64,000 bases of DNA from NCBI GenBank assembly GCA_937871585.1, contig CALMPJ010000043.1, forward strand, positions 20,236 through 84,235. The letters run 5' to 3'. Below the pieces are notes generated by a model. It had not been told where the DNA came from. It saw only the letters and a program-made list of their open reading frames with translations, and ran no database searches. Positions 35,060-44,166 of this stretch are shown here, piece by piece. Each line of letters opens with the position of its first letter. Positions within the stretch are counted from its first letter, which is position 1. The stretch comes from an uncultured Acidobacteriota bacterium. Its GTDB lineage: Bacteria > Acidobacteriota > Blastocatellia > Pyrinomonadales > Pyrinomonadaceae. Made by a program: the position numbers and the translations under genes.

Positions 35060-36442
35060 TTATTGATTTGTCAGCACTGGTCTCGGCTGAGCCATCGGCC
35101 GCGGATAAACGACCGGGCTTTTGTTGCCCTGCTTATCAACTGCACGGACGCCGAAGAAGTAGTTGTCTTTCGACATATTCTTTGCGGCGTATGTTGTCAC
35201 ATTCCCAACAAAGGTGCCGCCCGTCCATGCCGCATCCGAAGTGTCTCGCCAAACGACCTCATATCCCGCAAGGTCTGCGTCTGTATTTGCGTCCCATTTC
35301 AGGTCGGTGTCGTTAGTTAGGCGGCCGGTTACGATGCCGACGTTCCTTGGCTTGGCAGGAGCAGAAGCAAGCGAGGCGAGGGCGATAAGGTTAACGCGTG
35401 CAACATTTGCGGTGTATTCGAAATCGACAAATTCGGGAGTGTCGCCGTAGAAAACGCCGTTTTCGGTTCGGACATTTTGATGCTGATGAGTGTAATCTTC
35501 GTCAGGTTCGGTAAATCGAATTGCTGCAAAACCACGCTCGACGAACGGAATATGATCGCCGCCGCGTCCGTAACGGTCGCGTCGATAGATCAGCCACGGA
35601 GAGAAATTTTTGAGGTATCGGTCGCTCTGTTCCTTAATATATCTCGCAAGCTGTCGCGACGAACTGTCGTTCTCGCCGCCAACGCTGCGACGTGTTGCGG
35701 CCTGTTGTTCGGTCTCGTCCGACGGCACGCCTTCGCTAAAGACACGGACACGTTTGCGGAACTGCGAATTCTTCAGCGTTGTCACACCGCCGACGATATC
35801 GTTCGTAAACATCGCCTCGATATTCATCTTCGATTGCTTTGCTTTTTCAGCAAAATTCGCGGCACCGAGCAGCCCCTGCTCTTCGCCGGGAACCGCCATA
35901 AAGATGATCGTAGCGTCAAACTTTCGCTTCGACATAACACGAGCCAATTCGATCGAAACCGCCGTGCCCGAAGCATCATCATTCGCTCCCGGAGCGTCGC
36001 ATTTCGCATCGGTCGGCGAAGTACACATCGAATCGTAATGCCCCGAAACGACGTAATACCGCGTCGAATCGCTCGTGCCGTTCAATATCGCAAACACATT
36101 CGTCAGCGTCGTCGGCTCAGGAATACGATTCGCTTTGGGCTGCACGAACGCCTCTTTCTGCACATCGAGACAGTTGCCGCATTCTTTGCTGATCTTCAAA
36201 AACTCATTGTAGATCCAATCCCTCGCTGCACCGATGCCACGCGTCGGGTTGTCTTGTTCCGATAACGTGTTCCGCGTCCCAAAAGACACAAGCTTGCGAA
36301 TATCAGCCTCGATCCGCTGCGGCGAGATCTCTTTGACCATCTTCGCGATCTCAGGATCGGGCTTCGCAGGTTTCTGTGCCGTCACATTAGCCACCGAGAA
36401 CAATAGACAAAGAGCTGTAATAACGAGGAATCGTGTTCGCAT
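35060..36442 (-). CDS. Secreted M28-family zinc metallopeptidase with fibronectin-like tail
   Basis: The 460-residue protein has a signal peptide (ending VTAQ). The M28 peptidase core shows VSGHYDSMC (zinc His), GANDDASGTAV (bridging Asp), GEEQGLLGAA (catalytic and zinc Glu), MFTNDIVGG (zinc Asp) and a late DYTHQHQN (zinc His). A C-terminal domain of about 95 residues has fibronectin type III character (DLAGYEVVWRDTSDAAWTG and FGVRAVDKQGNKS). It would act as a periplasmic or extracellular aminopeptidase. A DUF6265 gene follows and a long hairpin repeat separates it from the PQQ-like propeller gene upstream. Confidence 0.92.
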   Translation of the reverse strand: MRTRFLVITALCLLFSVANVTAQKPAKPDPEIAKMVKEISPQRIEADIRKLVSFGTRNTLSEQDNPTRGIGAARDWIYNEFLKISKECGNCLDVQKEAFVQPKANRIPEPTTLTNVFAILNGTSDSTRYYVVSGHYDSMCTSPTDAKCDAPGANDDASGTAVSIELARVMSKRKFDATIIFMAVPGEEQGLLGAANFAEKAKQSKMNIEAMFTNDIVGGVTTLKNSQFRKRVRVFSEGVPSDETEQQAATRRSVGGENDSSSRQLARYIKEQSDRYLKNFSPWLIYRRDRYGRGGDHIPFVERGFAAIRFTEPDEDYTHQHQNVRTENGVFYGDTPEFVDFEYTANVARVNLIALASLASAPAKPRNVGIVTGRLTNDTDLKWDANTDADLAGYEVVWRDTSDAAWTGGTFVGNVTTYAAKNMSKDNYFFGVRAVDKQGNKSPVVYPRPMAQPRPVLTNQ

Positions 36443-36510
36443 AAATTAATCGTCAGAAAAGAAGAATTGTCCATAGATTCTGGCAAAAAATACTTGCCAG
36501 TGCTAAAGCC

Positions 36511-36580
36511 TAACACGGATAGACACAGATAAAGCAAGAGTTTTTATCCGTGTTTATCTGAGTCCATCTGTGGGCGGAAT
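36511..36580. repeat. Intergenic long hairpin repeat (CACGGAT/CAGATAAA type)
   Basis: The left part (36511-36540) and right part (36541-36580) are imperfect inverted copies of one another. They match at about 16 of 20 positions over the CACGGATAGACACAGATAAA section. It lies between the M28 peptidase and the PQQ-like propeller gene and could also act as a terminator. I recall the phrase ATCCGTG...ATCTGTGTCCATCTGTGG as a widely scattered intergenic repeat in several phyla. Confidence 0.7.
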
Positions 36581-36582
36581 TC

Positions 36583-38472
36583 TTATCGATACTGTATCCC
36601 AAACGCCTGCAACCGATTGCCATCGGCCGAGATGACGGTCGAGGTCGCTTCGTCCGCTACGAACTGCGGGTCAGGATCGCCGATGACGACAAATCTAGAG
36701 TCGCGGCCGTTGTTGATGTTTACGCCGACGAGGCCTTTGCGGTCATAAGGTTTTGGCAGGTCGGTGAAGAAATACATATGGTTCGCACGCAGCTCGGCGA
36801 GGCGTTGTTTTTTGAGCAAGAAGCTCGACAGCCGCTCGATCTGCCGCACAGGATCGACGCGGTCAAAGATGCTCTCGCGAACCTCGGCGCTCGACGGCGT
36901 CACTCGATCGACGGCACGTCCGATGATCTGACCGCGAATGTCGGTCGCGGTTGGCAACGTTATTTGCAAGCCTGAAAATCGGCTCGCGATATTCGGTACG
37001 CGGCCGATCGAACCATACGCATATATGCGTCGCGTAATGTAATTCTGCGCCGAACTGCTCGCCAGTGTCGTCAGATCGAACGACCCAAATCGTGTCTTAA
37101 GTCCCGACCAACGAAGCGAATTCGCCGCTGACAACAAGTTCAGGCCACCGCGAGCGATCGACAATGCAGAGGTCGCAACTCCGCCATAACGAAAATATAT
37201 CGCCGCCGCTCGAAGAGCCACGCCGGCAACGATCCGCAGCACACCGCGAGCCGGAGCCTTATGTTTCACTCGCCAAATGTCGCTGCCCTTGCTCTCGCCG
37301 ACACGCATCGCCGCTAACGTATCGCGTCCGCCGACTACGGCCTGGCTTGCTTCGTTGATGAGAACAAACTGTGCCTTTTCGACTTTGTGTTCACGTTTGG
37401 AGATGGCCTTGCCGTTGTTCGCGTCGATGGTGATCAGATCATCGCGGTCTGCGATGAGGATCGTATTTGCGTTTGCGAAAACAAAGTTAGTCAGGCCTTT
37501 GTCAGCACCCTTGTAACGCCATTTGATCTTGCCCGACGTTGTGTCTATCGCCGAGATACCGTACGGCCCTTTGCTCTCCAATTCGCCATCGCGTAGGCGT
37601 GTGAACTGCCCGCCGGTGCGAACGTACAGCGTCGTTCCAACGATCGCCATTTCAGCGGAAATACCGAGGTCGTCGGCTTTCCAATCGACGTTTCCGGTTC
37701 GGCGGTTGACGGCACGAATGCGGCCTCGGCCCGAGACGAAAACGTGCGTGTCGTTGAACACAGGATCCGCCTCGGTCAGTGCCAAGCCATCTTCGTTGAT
37801 CTTAAATTTCTCGCGTTCCTTTTCCTTTCCTGTACGAGCGTCGTACGAGGTTGCACCTTCGTAAAATAGGAACAAACGGCCATCGAGCAACAGCGGAGCA
37901 CGGTAATTATCGAGCGTAAAATCGATCTCACCGCCAGCTTCGCCAAATCGCGAAGGCATCATTTCGATCTCGTTATCAAAGTCGCGTTTCCACAGTTCGT
38001 CGCCGCTCGACATCTGCAAAACGTGCAGCACAGGCTTTCGTTTTAGCGAACCTTCGCCGCGAGCATTTTTGACCATTACGACCGCAAGCAAATCGTTCGC
38101 GGGATCGACCGCGAGCTGCATTACGTCGCCCTTGAGCTTGTCGCTTTGCCACAGGCTTGAGCCCGCTAATACATCGACAGCTTCGACACGCGACTTGCTG
38201 CCGAGGTCGCGTGAGAACAATATCAGATCGGTCTCAGGCACCGGCGTTATCGAAGTTTCCGATATGCCGCCTGTCTCTCGCCGCCAAATTCGCTGCCCGC
38301 TCTCGCTATCGATCGCGTACAAACTCCGCTCCGTCGCCGCAAGCACAACGCCGAAATCTGTTGTTTGATAAAAGCGAATTTTTGAATCAAGAGGTGTGTT
38401 CCAAACGGTTTGAGCAGAAGTACTAGCCGCAAAAAGGCTCAAAAGACACAAAAGTAAAACAGCAACTTTCAT
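36583..38472 (-). CDS. Secreted PQQ-like beta-propeller protein
   Basis: The 629-residue protein begins with a signal peptide (MKVAVLLLCLLSLFAASTSAQ). The first 400 residues or so are PQQ-like propeller repeats with the pattern of ALYAIDSESGQRIWRRE, VEAVDVLAGSSLWQ, RAVNRRTGNVDWKADD and SAIDTTSGKIKWRY. That is similar to BamB and quinoprotein propellers, but without a visible heme or metal site. A helical, low-similarity region (about 410-560) separates it from a final propeller-like segment (GRDSRFVVIGDPDPQFV). Function unknown; a scaffold or sensor in the periplasm is likely. It is the first gene after the sigma/anti-sigma pair on the same strand. Confidence 0.87.
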   Translation of the reverse strand: MKVAVLLLCLLSLFAASTSAQTVWNTPLDSKIRFYQTTDFGVVLAATERSLYAIDSESGQRIWRRETGGISETSITPVPETDLILFSRDLGSKSRVEAVDVLAGSSLWQSDKLKGDVMQLAVDPANDLLAVVMVKNARGEGSLKRKPVLHVLQMSSGDELWKRDFDNEIEMMPSRFGEAGGEIDFTLDNYRAPLLLDGRLFLFYEGATSYDARTGKEKEREKFKINEDGLALTEADPVFNDTHVFVSGRGRIRAVNRRTGNVDWKADDLGISAEMAIVGTTLYVRTGGQFTRLRDGELESKGPYGISAIDTTSGKIKWRYKGADKGLTNFVFANANTILIADRDDLITIDANNGKAISKREHKVEKAQFVLINEASQAVVGGRDTLAAMRVGESKGSDIWRVKHKAPARGVLRIVAGVALRAAAIYFRYGGVATSALSIARGGLNLLSAANSLRWSGLKTRFGSFDLTTLASSSAQNYITRRIYAYGSIGRVPNIASRFSGLQITLPTATDIRGQIIGRAVDRVTPSSAEVRESIFDRVDPVRQIERLSSFLLKKQRLAELRANHMYFFTDLPKPYDRKGLVGVNINNGRDSRFVVIGDPDPQFVADEATSTVISADGNRLQAFGIQYR

Positions 38473-38511
38473 GTCCTTATGATAACGCTTTGGTATGTGA
38501 AACCGAAGAAA

Positions 38512-39579
38512 TTATTGGATCTTATAAGCTCGCGAACCCGCGACTATGATCACGGTTCCGCCAAGCTGATCGGCGATCGAGCGAATGCTTGAATCGAGTT
38601 TCTTGTAAGGTTCGCTGCCGCGTTTGTAAACGGAGACAGCTTGGCCGTTATATGCGGTGTCGGTCCAGACACCGTTGCGATCCTCAAACGTGCGGCCGCC
38701 AGCAGAACGTTTGCGCAACGGTATTTCGTAAACATTTGTCGAATTACGTTCGATCTGCTGTTGTACGTTACCTGAGCGGCTCGGACCTACCTCGATCTTC
38801 TTTGGCGAACGCGGCGTGCCATCGCGGGTGTAGTCGTCTGCCTTTGTGACGGCCTTGTCTTCGTCCTTGCTGGTGGTTACCTCACGCTCGGCTGCAACGG
38901 CTCCGGAGGCCGCTGGCGGAGCTGCCGTGGCCGGTTTTGCTGCCGGAACACCGCCGGTGATCGCATCAGTCGTTGTCGTGTCACCAGGAACATTCGCCGG
39001 TGCAGTCTCGCCGCCTTTTGCAAGCGTCGAGCCGCCGGGAGCTGAAGTCGCCGGAGCAGATTCTGCCATCGCGGGCGAAGCCGCAACTTGCGGAGCATTC
39101 GCCGCCGGAGCCGCTGCATTCGGTGCCTCAAAAGGCTGAGTCGCCGTACCGTCTGCACGCGATTCGGTTTTGTTCGCCGTCGCAACGGTTGCGTTTGGCG
39201 AACTTTGGTTCTGCAATGCCAGGTAGCCGAGTAAGCTACCAAACATGAGCACAAGAGCGCCCATCGCCATCGCGAGATTTGGTGCACGGAAAAAGCGTGA
39301 CCAGAGACTTTCCGTTGCCGCAGTAGCAACTTCGGCTGCCTGAGGAGCAGCCGCAAAGGCCGCCGTTTCCTGATTTGCGATACTAAAAGACAACAGCTTT
39401 CGACATTTGCCGCAGTCAGCCATATGCGACATATACACACGCCGCATCGCGTCCGGCAGGGCATTTTCGGCAAACGCTGAGATAGCGTCGGCGTCAATAT
39501 GATCGCCGACCGCCGCGGCAGTTCCGCCGCGTGCTCGCCTCAAAAGGGCATCCATCTCTTTGTCGAATTCCAATTCCAT
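38512..39579 (-). CDS. Anti-sigma factor with zf-HC2-type zinc finger and periplasmic Ala/Pro-rich domain
   Basis: The 355-residue protein has a cytoplasmic N-terminus with a zinc-finger anti-sigma domain: HIDADAISAFAENALPDAMRR and HMADCGKCRKLL at about 27-62 give the His-Cys-x2-Cys ligands. One membrane helix follows at about 100-121 (MAMGALVLMFGSLLGYLALQ). The periplasmic part is a low-complexity Ala/Pro/Thr stretch, then a small basic domain ending in IRSIADQLGGTVIIVAGSRAYKI. It is encoded 33 bases after the sigma factor at 39613-40575 and should bind it. A sensory role for the periplasmic end is inferred. Confidence 0.9.
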   Translation of the reverse strand: MELEFDKEMDALLRRARGGTAAAVGDHIDADAISAFAENALPDAMRRVYMSHMADCGKCRKLLSFSIANQETAAFAAAPQAAEVATAATESLWSRFFRAPNLAMAMGALVLMFGSLLGYLALQNQSSPNATVATANKTESRADGTATQPFEAPNAAAPAANAPQVAASPAMAESAPATSAPGGSTLAKGGETAPANVPGDTTTTDAITGGVPAAKPATAAPPAASGAVAAEREVTTSKDEDKAVTKADDYTRDGTPRSPKKIEVGPSRSGNVQQQIERNSTNVYEIPLRKRSAGGRTFEDRNGVWTDTAYNGQAVSVYKRGSEPYKKLDSSIRSIADQLGGTVIIVAGSRAYKIQ

Positions 39580-39612
39580 CTCAATAAATCACCGCACATA
39601 GCGGTGCCACAA

Positions 39613-40575
39613 TCATAGAACGCCGTTCAGATACAATTCTTGCACGAATATCGCCAACATCATTACGGCGAACATTGTTTCGAGATTAACGCCAAGGCCT
39701 GCGGCCGCGTCGGCGAGGTATTTCCGCACCTCAACATCGGTCCAGCCATGTTGTGCTTTTAGCTCTTTTTCGACGCCTTTGCGAATGTCGGCCTGCACAC
39801 GAGTCAGTTTCCGACTCGCGGTCGCCTCGTGATAGCCAAACGTCGCGGCGATCTCTTTGAGCTTGAGATCGTCGAAATAGTAGAGCTTCATTATCAAGCG
39901 GTCTTCGTCGTCGAGACCGGCGATCGCGGATTTTAATGCATTGGCAACGTCCGCCGACGTCTGTTTATCACTGTAAAGCTGCTCAGGGCTATCGCGATGT
40001 GCCGAATTGCCATTGTCGCTCGACTCGGCGGCTTCGTTCGCGAGTATCTCAAATTCACGGTCTTCCTCCACCTGAACAAATTTTGACACCTTACGAAACT
40101 GATCGACTGCCAATTGCCCGACCACAGCCCGCAGCCAACCGCCAAGGCTGCCGCGTCCCGAATAGTATGCGAGCTTGCTCTTTTTATTACCGTCCGCGTC
40201 CGTACGCAGCCCGTAAAGCTCGGCCCAGATGGACGAAGCTAGATCCTCGGCATCTTCGGCATTCGAGGTGATCTTCCTAGCCGCAGACTTCACGGTCGAA
40301 TCAAAATTTGCTACAAGATCCGACCAAGCCTCGTCATCGCCGCGTTCGCAGGCGATCACAAGACAAAGGTCATCAGCCCGAATGTCGTCGATAAACTCTT
40401 TTACATCAGTATGTTGCGGCGATACGCCTTCGACAAACAGGTATTTTCTCAGTGCACCTTCAACGCGGGAACGCAGTTCATCGACCCCAAGCGCACGGCT
40501 ATTCTCAGCACGCGAAACAAGGTGTGCTATCGCTTCGTCTATCGTTGTCCTATGCTTTTCCGCGACGGCGCTCAT
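39613..40575 (-). CDS. ECF-family RNA polymerase sigma factor
   Basis: The 320-residue protein starts at the ATG at 40575 (TTG one codon earlier). An N-terminal extension of about 70 residues precedes sigma region 2 (CERGDDEAWSDLVANFDSTVKSAARK, AEDAEDLASSIWAELYG). Region 4 is LDDEDRLIMKLYYFDDLKLKEIAATFGYHEATASRKLTRV. A C-terminal extension (QHGWTDVEVRKYLADAAAGLGV) makes it longer than usual ECF factors. It pairs with the downstream zinc-finger anti-sigma gene. The start codon lies inside an inverted repeat (40573-40610), which may control translation. Targets are unknown; the PQQ-like propeller gene next door is a candidate. Confidence 0.92.
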   Translation of the reverse strand: MSAVAEKHRTTIDEAIAHLVSRAENSRALGVDELRSRVEGALRKYLFVEGVSPQHTDVKEFIDDIRADDLCLVIACERGDDEAWSDLVANFDSTVKSAARKITSNAEDAEDLASSIWAELYGLRTDADGNKKSKLAYYSGRGSLGGWLRAVVGQLAVDQFRKVSKFVQVEEDREFEILANEAAESSDNGNSAHRDSPEQLYSDKQTSADVANALKSAIAGLDDEDRLIMKLYYFDDLKLKEIAATFGYHEATASRKLTRVQADIRKGVEKELKAQHGWTDVEVRKYLADAAAGLGVNLETMFAVMMLAIFVQELYLNGVL

Positions 40576-40619
40576 CAAAAAGTTGACTGAATTTTAGCAC
40601 TTTTTTGATGAATGACGAC

Positions 40620-41639
40620 CTATTTCAGATGCTTTCGAAGAAACGAGACGATCTTGTAGCCGTCGATGTAGTTCCAGGGTTTTTCGCCGAGGGTGTAGTG
40701 GCCGCAGGGCAGGACGGTCTCGACGTGTGGGATCTTACGTTCGCGAAGTGCGTGCATTGTGTCGAGTGACAGGTCGTACGGGAACGTGAGATCGTATTTT
40801 GTATAGATATAACGCTGCGGACGAGGTGTTTGGGTCGCGAGTTTGTCCATGTAGCCCATCGGTGAGATCGGCAGCCAATATTTGCGTAATTCGTCGAGCG
40901 TGACGGCTTTTTCGAGCGATTCTTTGACGTGATACGTCGACAGGCCGTTCCACACAACGTCCGAAAAATAGCCCGAAACGTGATTGAAAACACCGGCGTC
41001 GATGTCGAGATCGTGAACGAATGCCAGAAACGCAGTACAGGACCCGATGCTCGTGCCGACAATGCCGATCTGCTCGTAGCCATGTTGCTTCAGCCAGTGG
41101 ACGGCGGCCCGCGTGTCCAGGACCGCCTGACGTACAGACTGTAGCGTTCTCCCGACATTTGGATAAACGAGATACTCTGCACGCTCGAGCTCCGGCGGCA
41201 TTCGAACCTCGTGATACGGCAACGTCAGGCGTAGAGCCGACATTCCGACCTTTGTGAATATCTTACAAAGGTCGAAATACGTGCCTTCTTTCGCGTTCCA
41301 GTGCGGCAAAACGATTACAGCCCGTTTTGAATTTTCGGCTTTGAAATACCTGGATATCGCCGTGTTGTTTTCTACCGAAGGCGTCTCGATCGAGCTTTGC
41401 CATTTGAGGACGCCGTCATTTGAAATCTCAAATTTGAGATCTGAAATGTTCGAAACGGAGAAAAGCTGTTCGCTATTTGCGATCGCGTTCTTCGAATTTG
41501 CGGCAAAGAATTCTCGCGGATCGATGCCGTTCACATTCGCATCAACAAACTCCATTCCCCAAGCAAACGGATGCACGACGCGATTATCATTGAGCATCGC
41601 GAAGTAGCGTTCCCGCTTGTGCATGTAGTTTTTGAGCAT
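40620..41639 (-). CDS. ABHD18-like alpha/beta hydrolase
   Basis: The 339-residue protein shows an N-terminal region typical of the ABHD18 branch (NDNRVVHPFAWGMEFVDANVNG), an oxyanion-side block VIVLPHWNAKEGTYFDLC, and the nucleophile elbow GTSIGSCTAF. Asp and His candidates lie in KYDLTFPYDLS and CGHYTLGEKP. No signal peptide is present. The substrate is not known. Its ATG overlaps the stop of bshA by one base (TAATG), so it is co-translated with the bacillithiol gene. It may act in bacillithiol metabolism or polysaccharide-linked ester hydrolysis, but there is no direct evidence for either. Confidence 0.82.
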   Translation of the reverse strand: MLKNYMHKRERYFAMLNDNRVVHPFAWGMEFVDANVNGIDPREFFAANSKNAIANSEQLFSVSNISDLKFEISNDGVLKWQSSIETPSVENNTAISRYFKAENSKRAVIVLPHWNAKEGTYFDLCKIFTKVGMSALRLTLPYHEVRMPPELERAEYLVYPNVGRTLQSVRQAVLDTRAAVHWLKQHGYEQIGIVGTSIGSCTAFLAFVHDLDIDAGVFNHVSGYFSDVVWNGLSTYHVKESLEKAVTLDELRKYWLPISPMGYMDKLATQTPRPQRYIYTKYDLTFPYDLSLDTMHALRERKIPHVETVLPCGHYTLGEKPWNYIDGYKIVSFLRKHLK

Positions 41640-42781
41640 TATGCGGCCGCTGATTGAGCTTTGTTGACGACCTTTTCGTAGTAGGCGATGTATTGCGGGA
41701 TGATCATCTCTGTCGAGTATCTTGAAACCGCGAGTTCGCGGCCGCGCGTGCCGAACGAACGACGCAGGTCGTCGTCGTGCAGCAGCCGCATCGTATCGAG
41801 GCTCATCTTTTCGATGTCGCCGATATCGCTCAGATAGCCGCTTTCGCCGTCGGTCACGACCTCGGGAATTCCGCCGATGCGGGTTGCAACGACGGGCGCT
41901 TCGCAGGCTTGAGCTTCGAGCGCGGCGAGGCCGAAAGACTCGAGTTCGGAGGGAAGCAGGAATACATCAGCGATGCCCATATAATCGGCGATGTTCGCCT
42001 GTTTACCAACATAAATGACGTTGCCATTCATGCCGAGCTGTTCGCCGCGATAGCGAACCGCGGATAGTTCAGGGCCGTCGCCGACCATCACGAGCCGCGC
42101 GTCAATGCCGGTTTCGCGGACCTTTGCGAGTATCTCGATACAATCGACCGGACGTTTTACGGCACGGAAATTTGAGACGTGGACGAGCAGCCGCTGGCCA
42201 TTTGGAGCCAACTCTTGCTTGATCGGTGAATCGTCGATACGTTTGTAGTGCTTGCCGCAGATAAAGTTTGGAATGACCTCGACATCGTCAAAATCGAACG
42301 TCTCGATCGTAGCCTGCTTCAAGAATTTCGAAACAGCAGTCACGCCATCCGATTGCTGCAGGCCGTATCGAGTGATTGGCAAATAGCTTCGGTCCGCGCC
42401 AACCAGCGTAATGTCCGTTCCGTGGAGTGTTGTAATTACCGGCACGTAACGCTTCTGCTTGATCGATTCGCGAGCCAATATCGCCGAGATCGAATGCGGG
42501 ATCGCGTAGTGAACGTGCAGCAAATCGAGCTTTTCGGCACGAGCAACGGTTGCCATTTTGGTCGCAAGTGCGAGATCGTAAGGCTGATGTTCGAACAAGG
42601 CGTACGACATCATTTCGACCTCGTGAAAGTGAATTCTTTCGTTTAGTTCAGTAAGACGAGTCGGCAACACTGACGAGATAAAATGTACGTTATGTCCGCG
42701 CTCGGCCAGATCGCGGCCAAGTTCGCTGCCAACGATGCCGCTGCCGCCGTATGTCGGATAAACTGTGATGCCGATATTCAT
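41639..42781 (-). CDS. bshA: N-acetyl-alpha-D-glucosaminyl L-malate synthase BshA
   Basis: The 380-residue GT-B glycosyltransferase (family GT4) makes GlcNAc-malate, the first step of bacillithiol synthesis. It has the BshA opening NIGITVYPTYGGSGIVGSELG, the HYAIPHS block, LHGTDITLVGADRSY, and a C-terminal nucleotide-sugar site with PSELESFGLAALEAQACEAPVVATRIGGIPEVV. Its length is typical. It indicates that this organism uses bacillithiol as a low-molecular-weight thiol. BshB and BshC are not in the window. An ABHD18-like hydrolase follows with a one-base overlap. Cytoplasmic. Confidence 0.95.
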   Translation of the reverse strand: MNIGITVYPTYGGSGIVGSELGRDLAERGHNVHFISSVLPTRLTELNERIHFHEVEMMSYALFEHQPYDLALATKMATVARAEKLDLLHVHYAIPHSISAILARESIKQKRYVPVITTLHGTDITLVGADRSYLPITRYGLQQSDGVTAVSKFLKQATIETFDFDDVEVIPNFICGKHYKRIDDSPIKQELAPNGQRLLVHVSNFRAVKRPVDCIEILAKVRETGIDARLVMVGDGPELSAVRYRGEQLGMNGNVIYVGKQANIADYMGIADVFLLPSELESFGLAALEAQACEAPVVATRIGGIPEVVTDGESGYLSDIGDIEKMSLDTMRLLHDDDLRRSFGTRGRELAVSRYSTEMIIPQYIAYYEKVVNKAQSAAA

Positions 42782-42829
42782 TTCACAACCAAACGGCTAT
42801 TGTAACATAAATCGTTACAAAAGCTACGA

Positions 42830-44137
42830 TCAAATCAGCGAACGCAAAACGACGCCGGCAAGCATTACGAACATTCCGAGACATGCGTTCGGTTTTTCGC
42901 TTGCCGGCGACGCATCGGCGATCGGTTGGACCTCAGCGGGAACGGCCGTAGCGATATCGGTCGTCGTACCTTTCCTACGAACAAGGTAGACGATGCCCTT
43001 GTTATCATCGGTCAGGAGAAATGAATTCGCATCGATCCTCATTATGTCGCACGGGCGGCCGTGGACGACGCCTTTGTTCAGAAAGCCTGTTATGACATCT
43101 TCGAGCGGCTCGCCTTTACGCATCGCAACGACCTTGTAACCATGGCCGATCGTCTTGTTGGTCGAGCCGTGCAAGGCGACCAGGAATGTGCCGAATTTGC
43201 CGAACAACGCGTCGGCTTCGTCAAAATAATCGAAACCAAGCGCCGACGAACGAGCAGGGAAATGCGCGTACGGAGCGACAACATTCGCGCATTGTCCGGA
43301 GCGTTTGAACTTCGGATCGGCGAATATCTTGCCGCCCGACGAATGGCAATACGGCCAGCCGTAATCTGCACCTTCTTTCAATGCGTAAAATGTCTCGTCA
43401 GGCTTTTGCAGGCCAAGATGATCGGAGCCTTGGTTCGTCGCAAACACGTATTTACCAATAGCTCGCAGGCCGACGGCGTTACGCAGGCCTTTGGCAAATT
43501 CCTGTTGATCCGAACCGTCGGGATTCATCGAGATGATCGAGGCACGAACCCTCTCTTTCTCGACACACGCATTGCAAGACGAGCCGACGGAAACGTAAAG
43601 TTTGCCGTCGGGCGAAAACGAGATCGTTCGCGTCAGGTGCCAGCCGCCGTACTTGTAGCTCAGGCCATAATCGGGAAATGTCGCGAGAACTTGCGGTTTC
43701 GTGTCGGTCGGCTTGGTCTCGCCCATTGTGAATTTACGACGCGTAAGTTGTTGTGTTTCAGCAAGATAGAACCACCATTGGCCACTATCGTCTTTATAGA
43801 ACTGAACGCTGTTTGGGTTGCGAAGGCCCGACATATACGTGATCAGCTTGCCGAATTTGCCCTTTGCCGGATCGAAATCGTCGAGAATATAAACCGTGCC
43901 GCGGCTGCCGTCGGCGAGGTTGTACATATCGGTGACGAAGATGCGACCGTCCGGCGCCTTGGCAAAAAAGCGTACACGCTTAAGGCCTTCCATCGCCGGA
44001 ATGATCTCGAAACCTTCGGCGACGTTGAGCGTGAACGTTCGTCCGTCTTTGGTCGTGATCTTGTTCGGGACAAGCTTAACCTCGGCAAACGCGGGAACGG
44101 CGAGCAGCAGTGCGACAAATATCGATAGCTTTTTCAT
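42830..44137 (-). CDS. PQQ-type sugar/sorbosone dehydrogenase-like protein with C-terminal anchor
   Basis: The 435-residue protein has a signal peptide (MKKLSIFVALLLAVPAFA) and a six-bladed propeller matching soluble quinoprotein glucose/L-sorbosone dehydrogenases. Motifs are FAKAPDGRIFVTDMYN, SPDGKLYVSVGSSCNACVE, GLRNAVGLRAI and EGADYGWPYC. The GSSCNAC cysteine pair is a common feature of this branch. It ends with a short membrane helix (ACLGMFVMLAGVVLRSLI) that may hold it in the membrane. The cofactor is expected to be PQQ, but no PQQ synthesis genes are nearby. It is divergent from the PPK2 kinase gene with 29 bases between starts. Confidence 0.88.
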   Translation of the reverse strand: MKKLSIFVALLLAVPAFAEVKLVPNKITTKDGRTFTLNVAEGFEIIPAMEGLKRVRFFAKAPDGRIFVTDMYNLADGSRGTVYILDDFDPAKGKFGKLITYMSGLRNPNSVQFYKDDSGQWWFYLAETQQLTRRKFTMGETKPTDTKPQVLATFPDYGLSYKYGGWHLTRTISFSPDGKLYVSVGSSCNACVEKERVRASIISMNPDGSDQQEFAKGLRNAVGLRAIGKYVFATNQGSDHLGLQKPDETFYALKEGADYGWPYCHSSGGKIFADPKFKRSGQCANVVAPYAHFPARSSALGFDYFDEADALFGKFGTFLVALHGSTNKTIGHGYKVVAMRKGEPLEDVITGFLNKGVVHGRPCDIMRIDANSFLLTDDNKGIVYLVRRKGTTTDIATAVPAEVQPIADASPASEKPNACLGMFVMLAGVVLRSLI

Positions 44138-44166
44138 TGTTTTCGTGTTATCTGTAAATTCCGATT

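Noticed and set aside
35477..36265. 262-codon plus-strand frame
   Set aside because: Antisense to the M28 peptidase; residue pattern is Arg/Ser-rich without a recognisable domain.
43061..44128. 355-codon plus-strand frame
   Set aside because: Antisense to the sorbosone-dehydrogenase-like gene, which has a signal peptide and propeller motifs.
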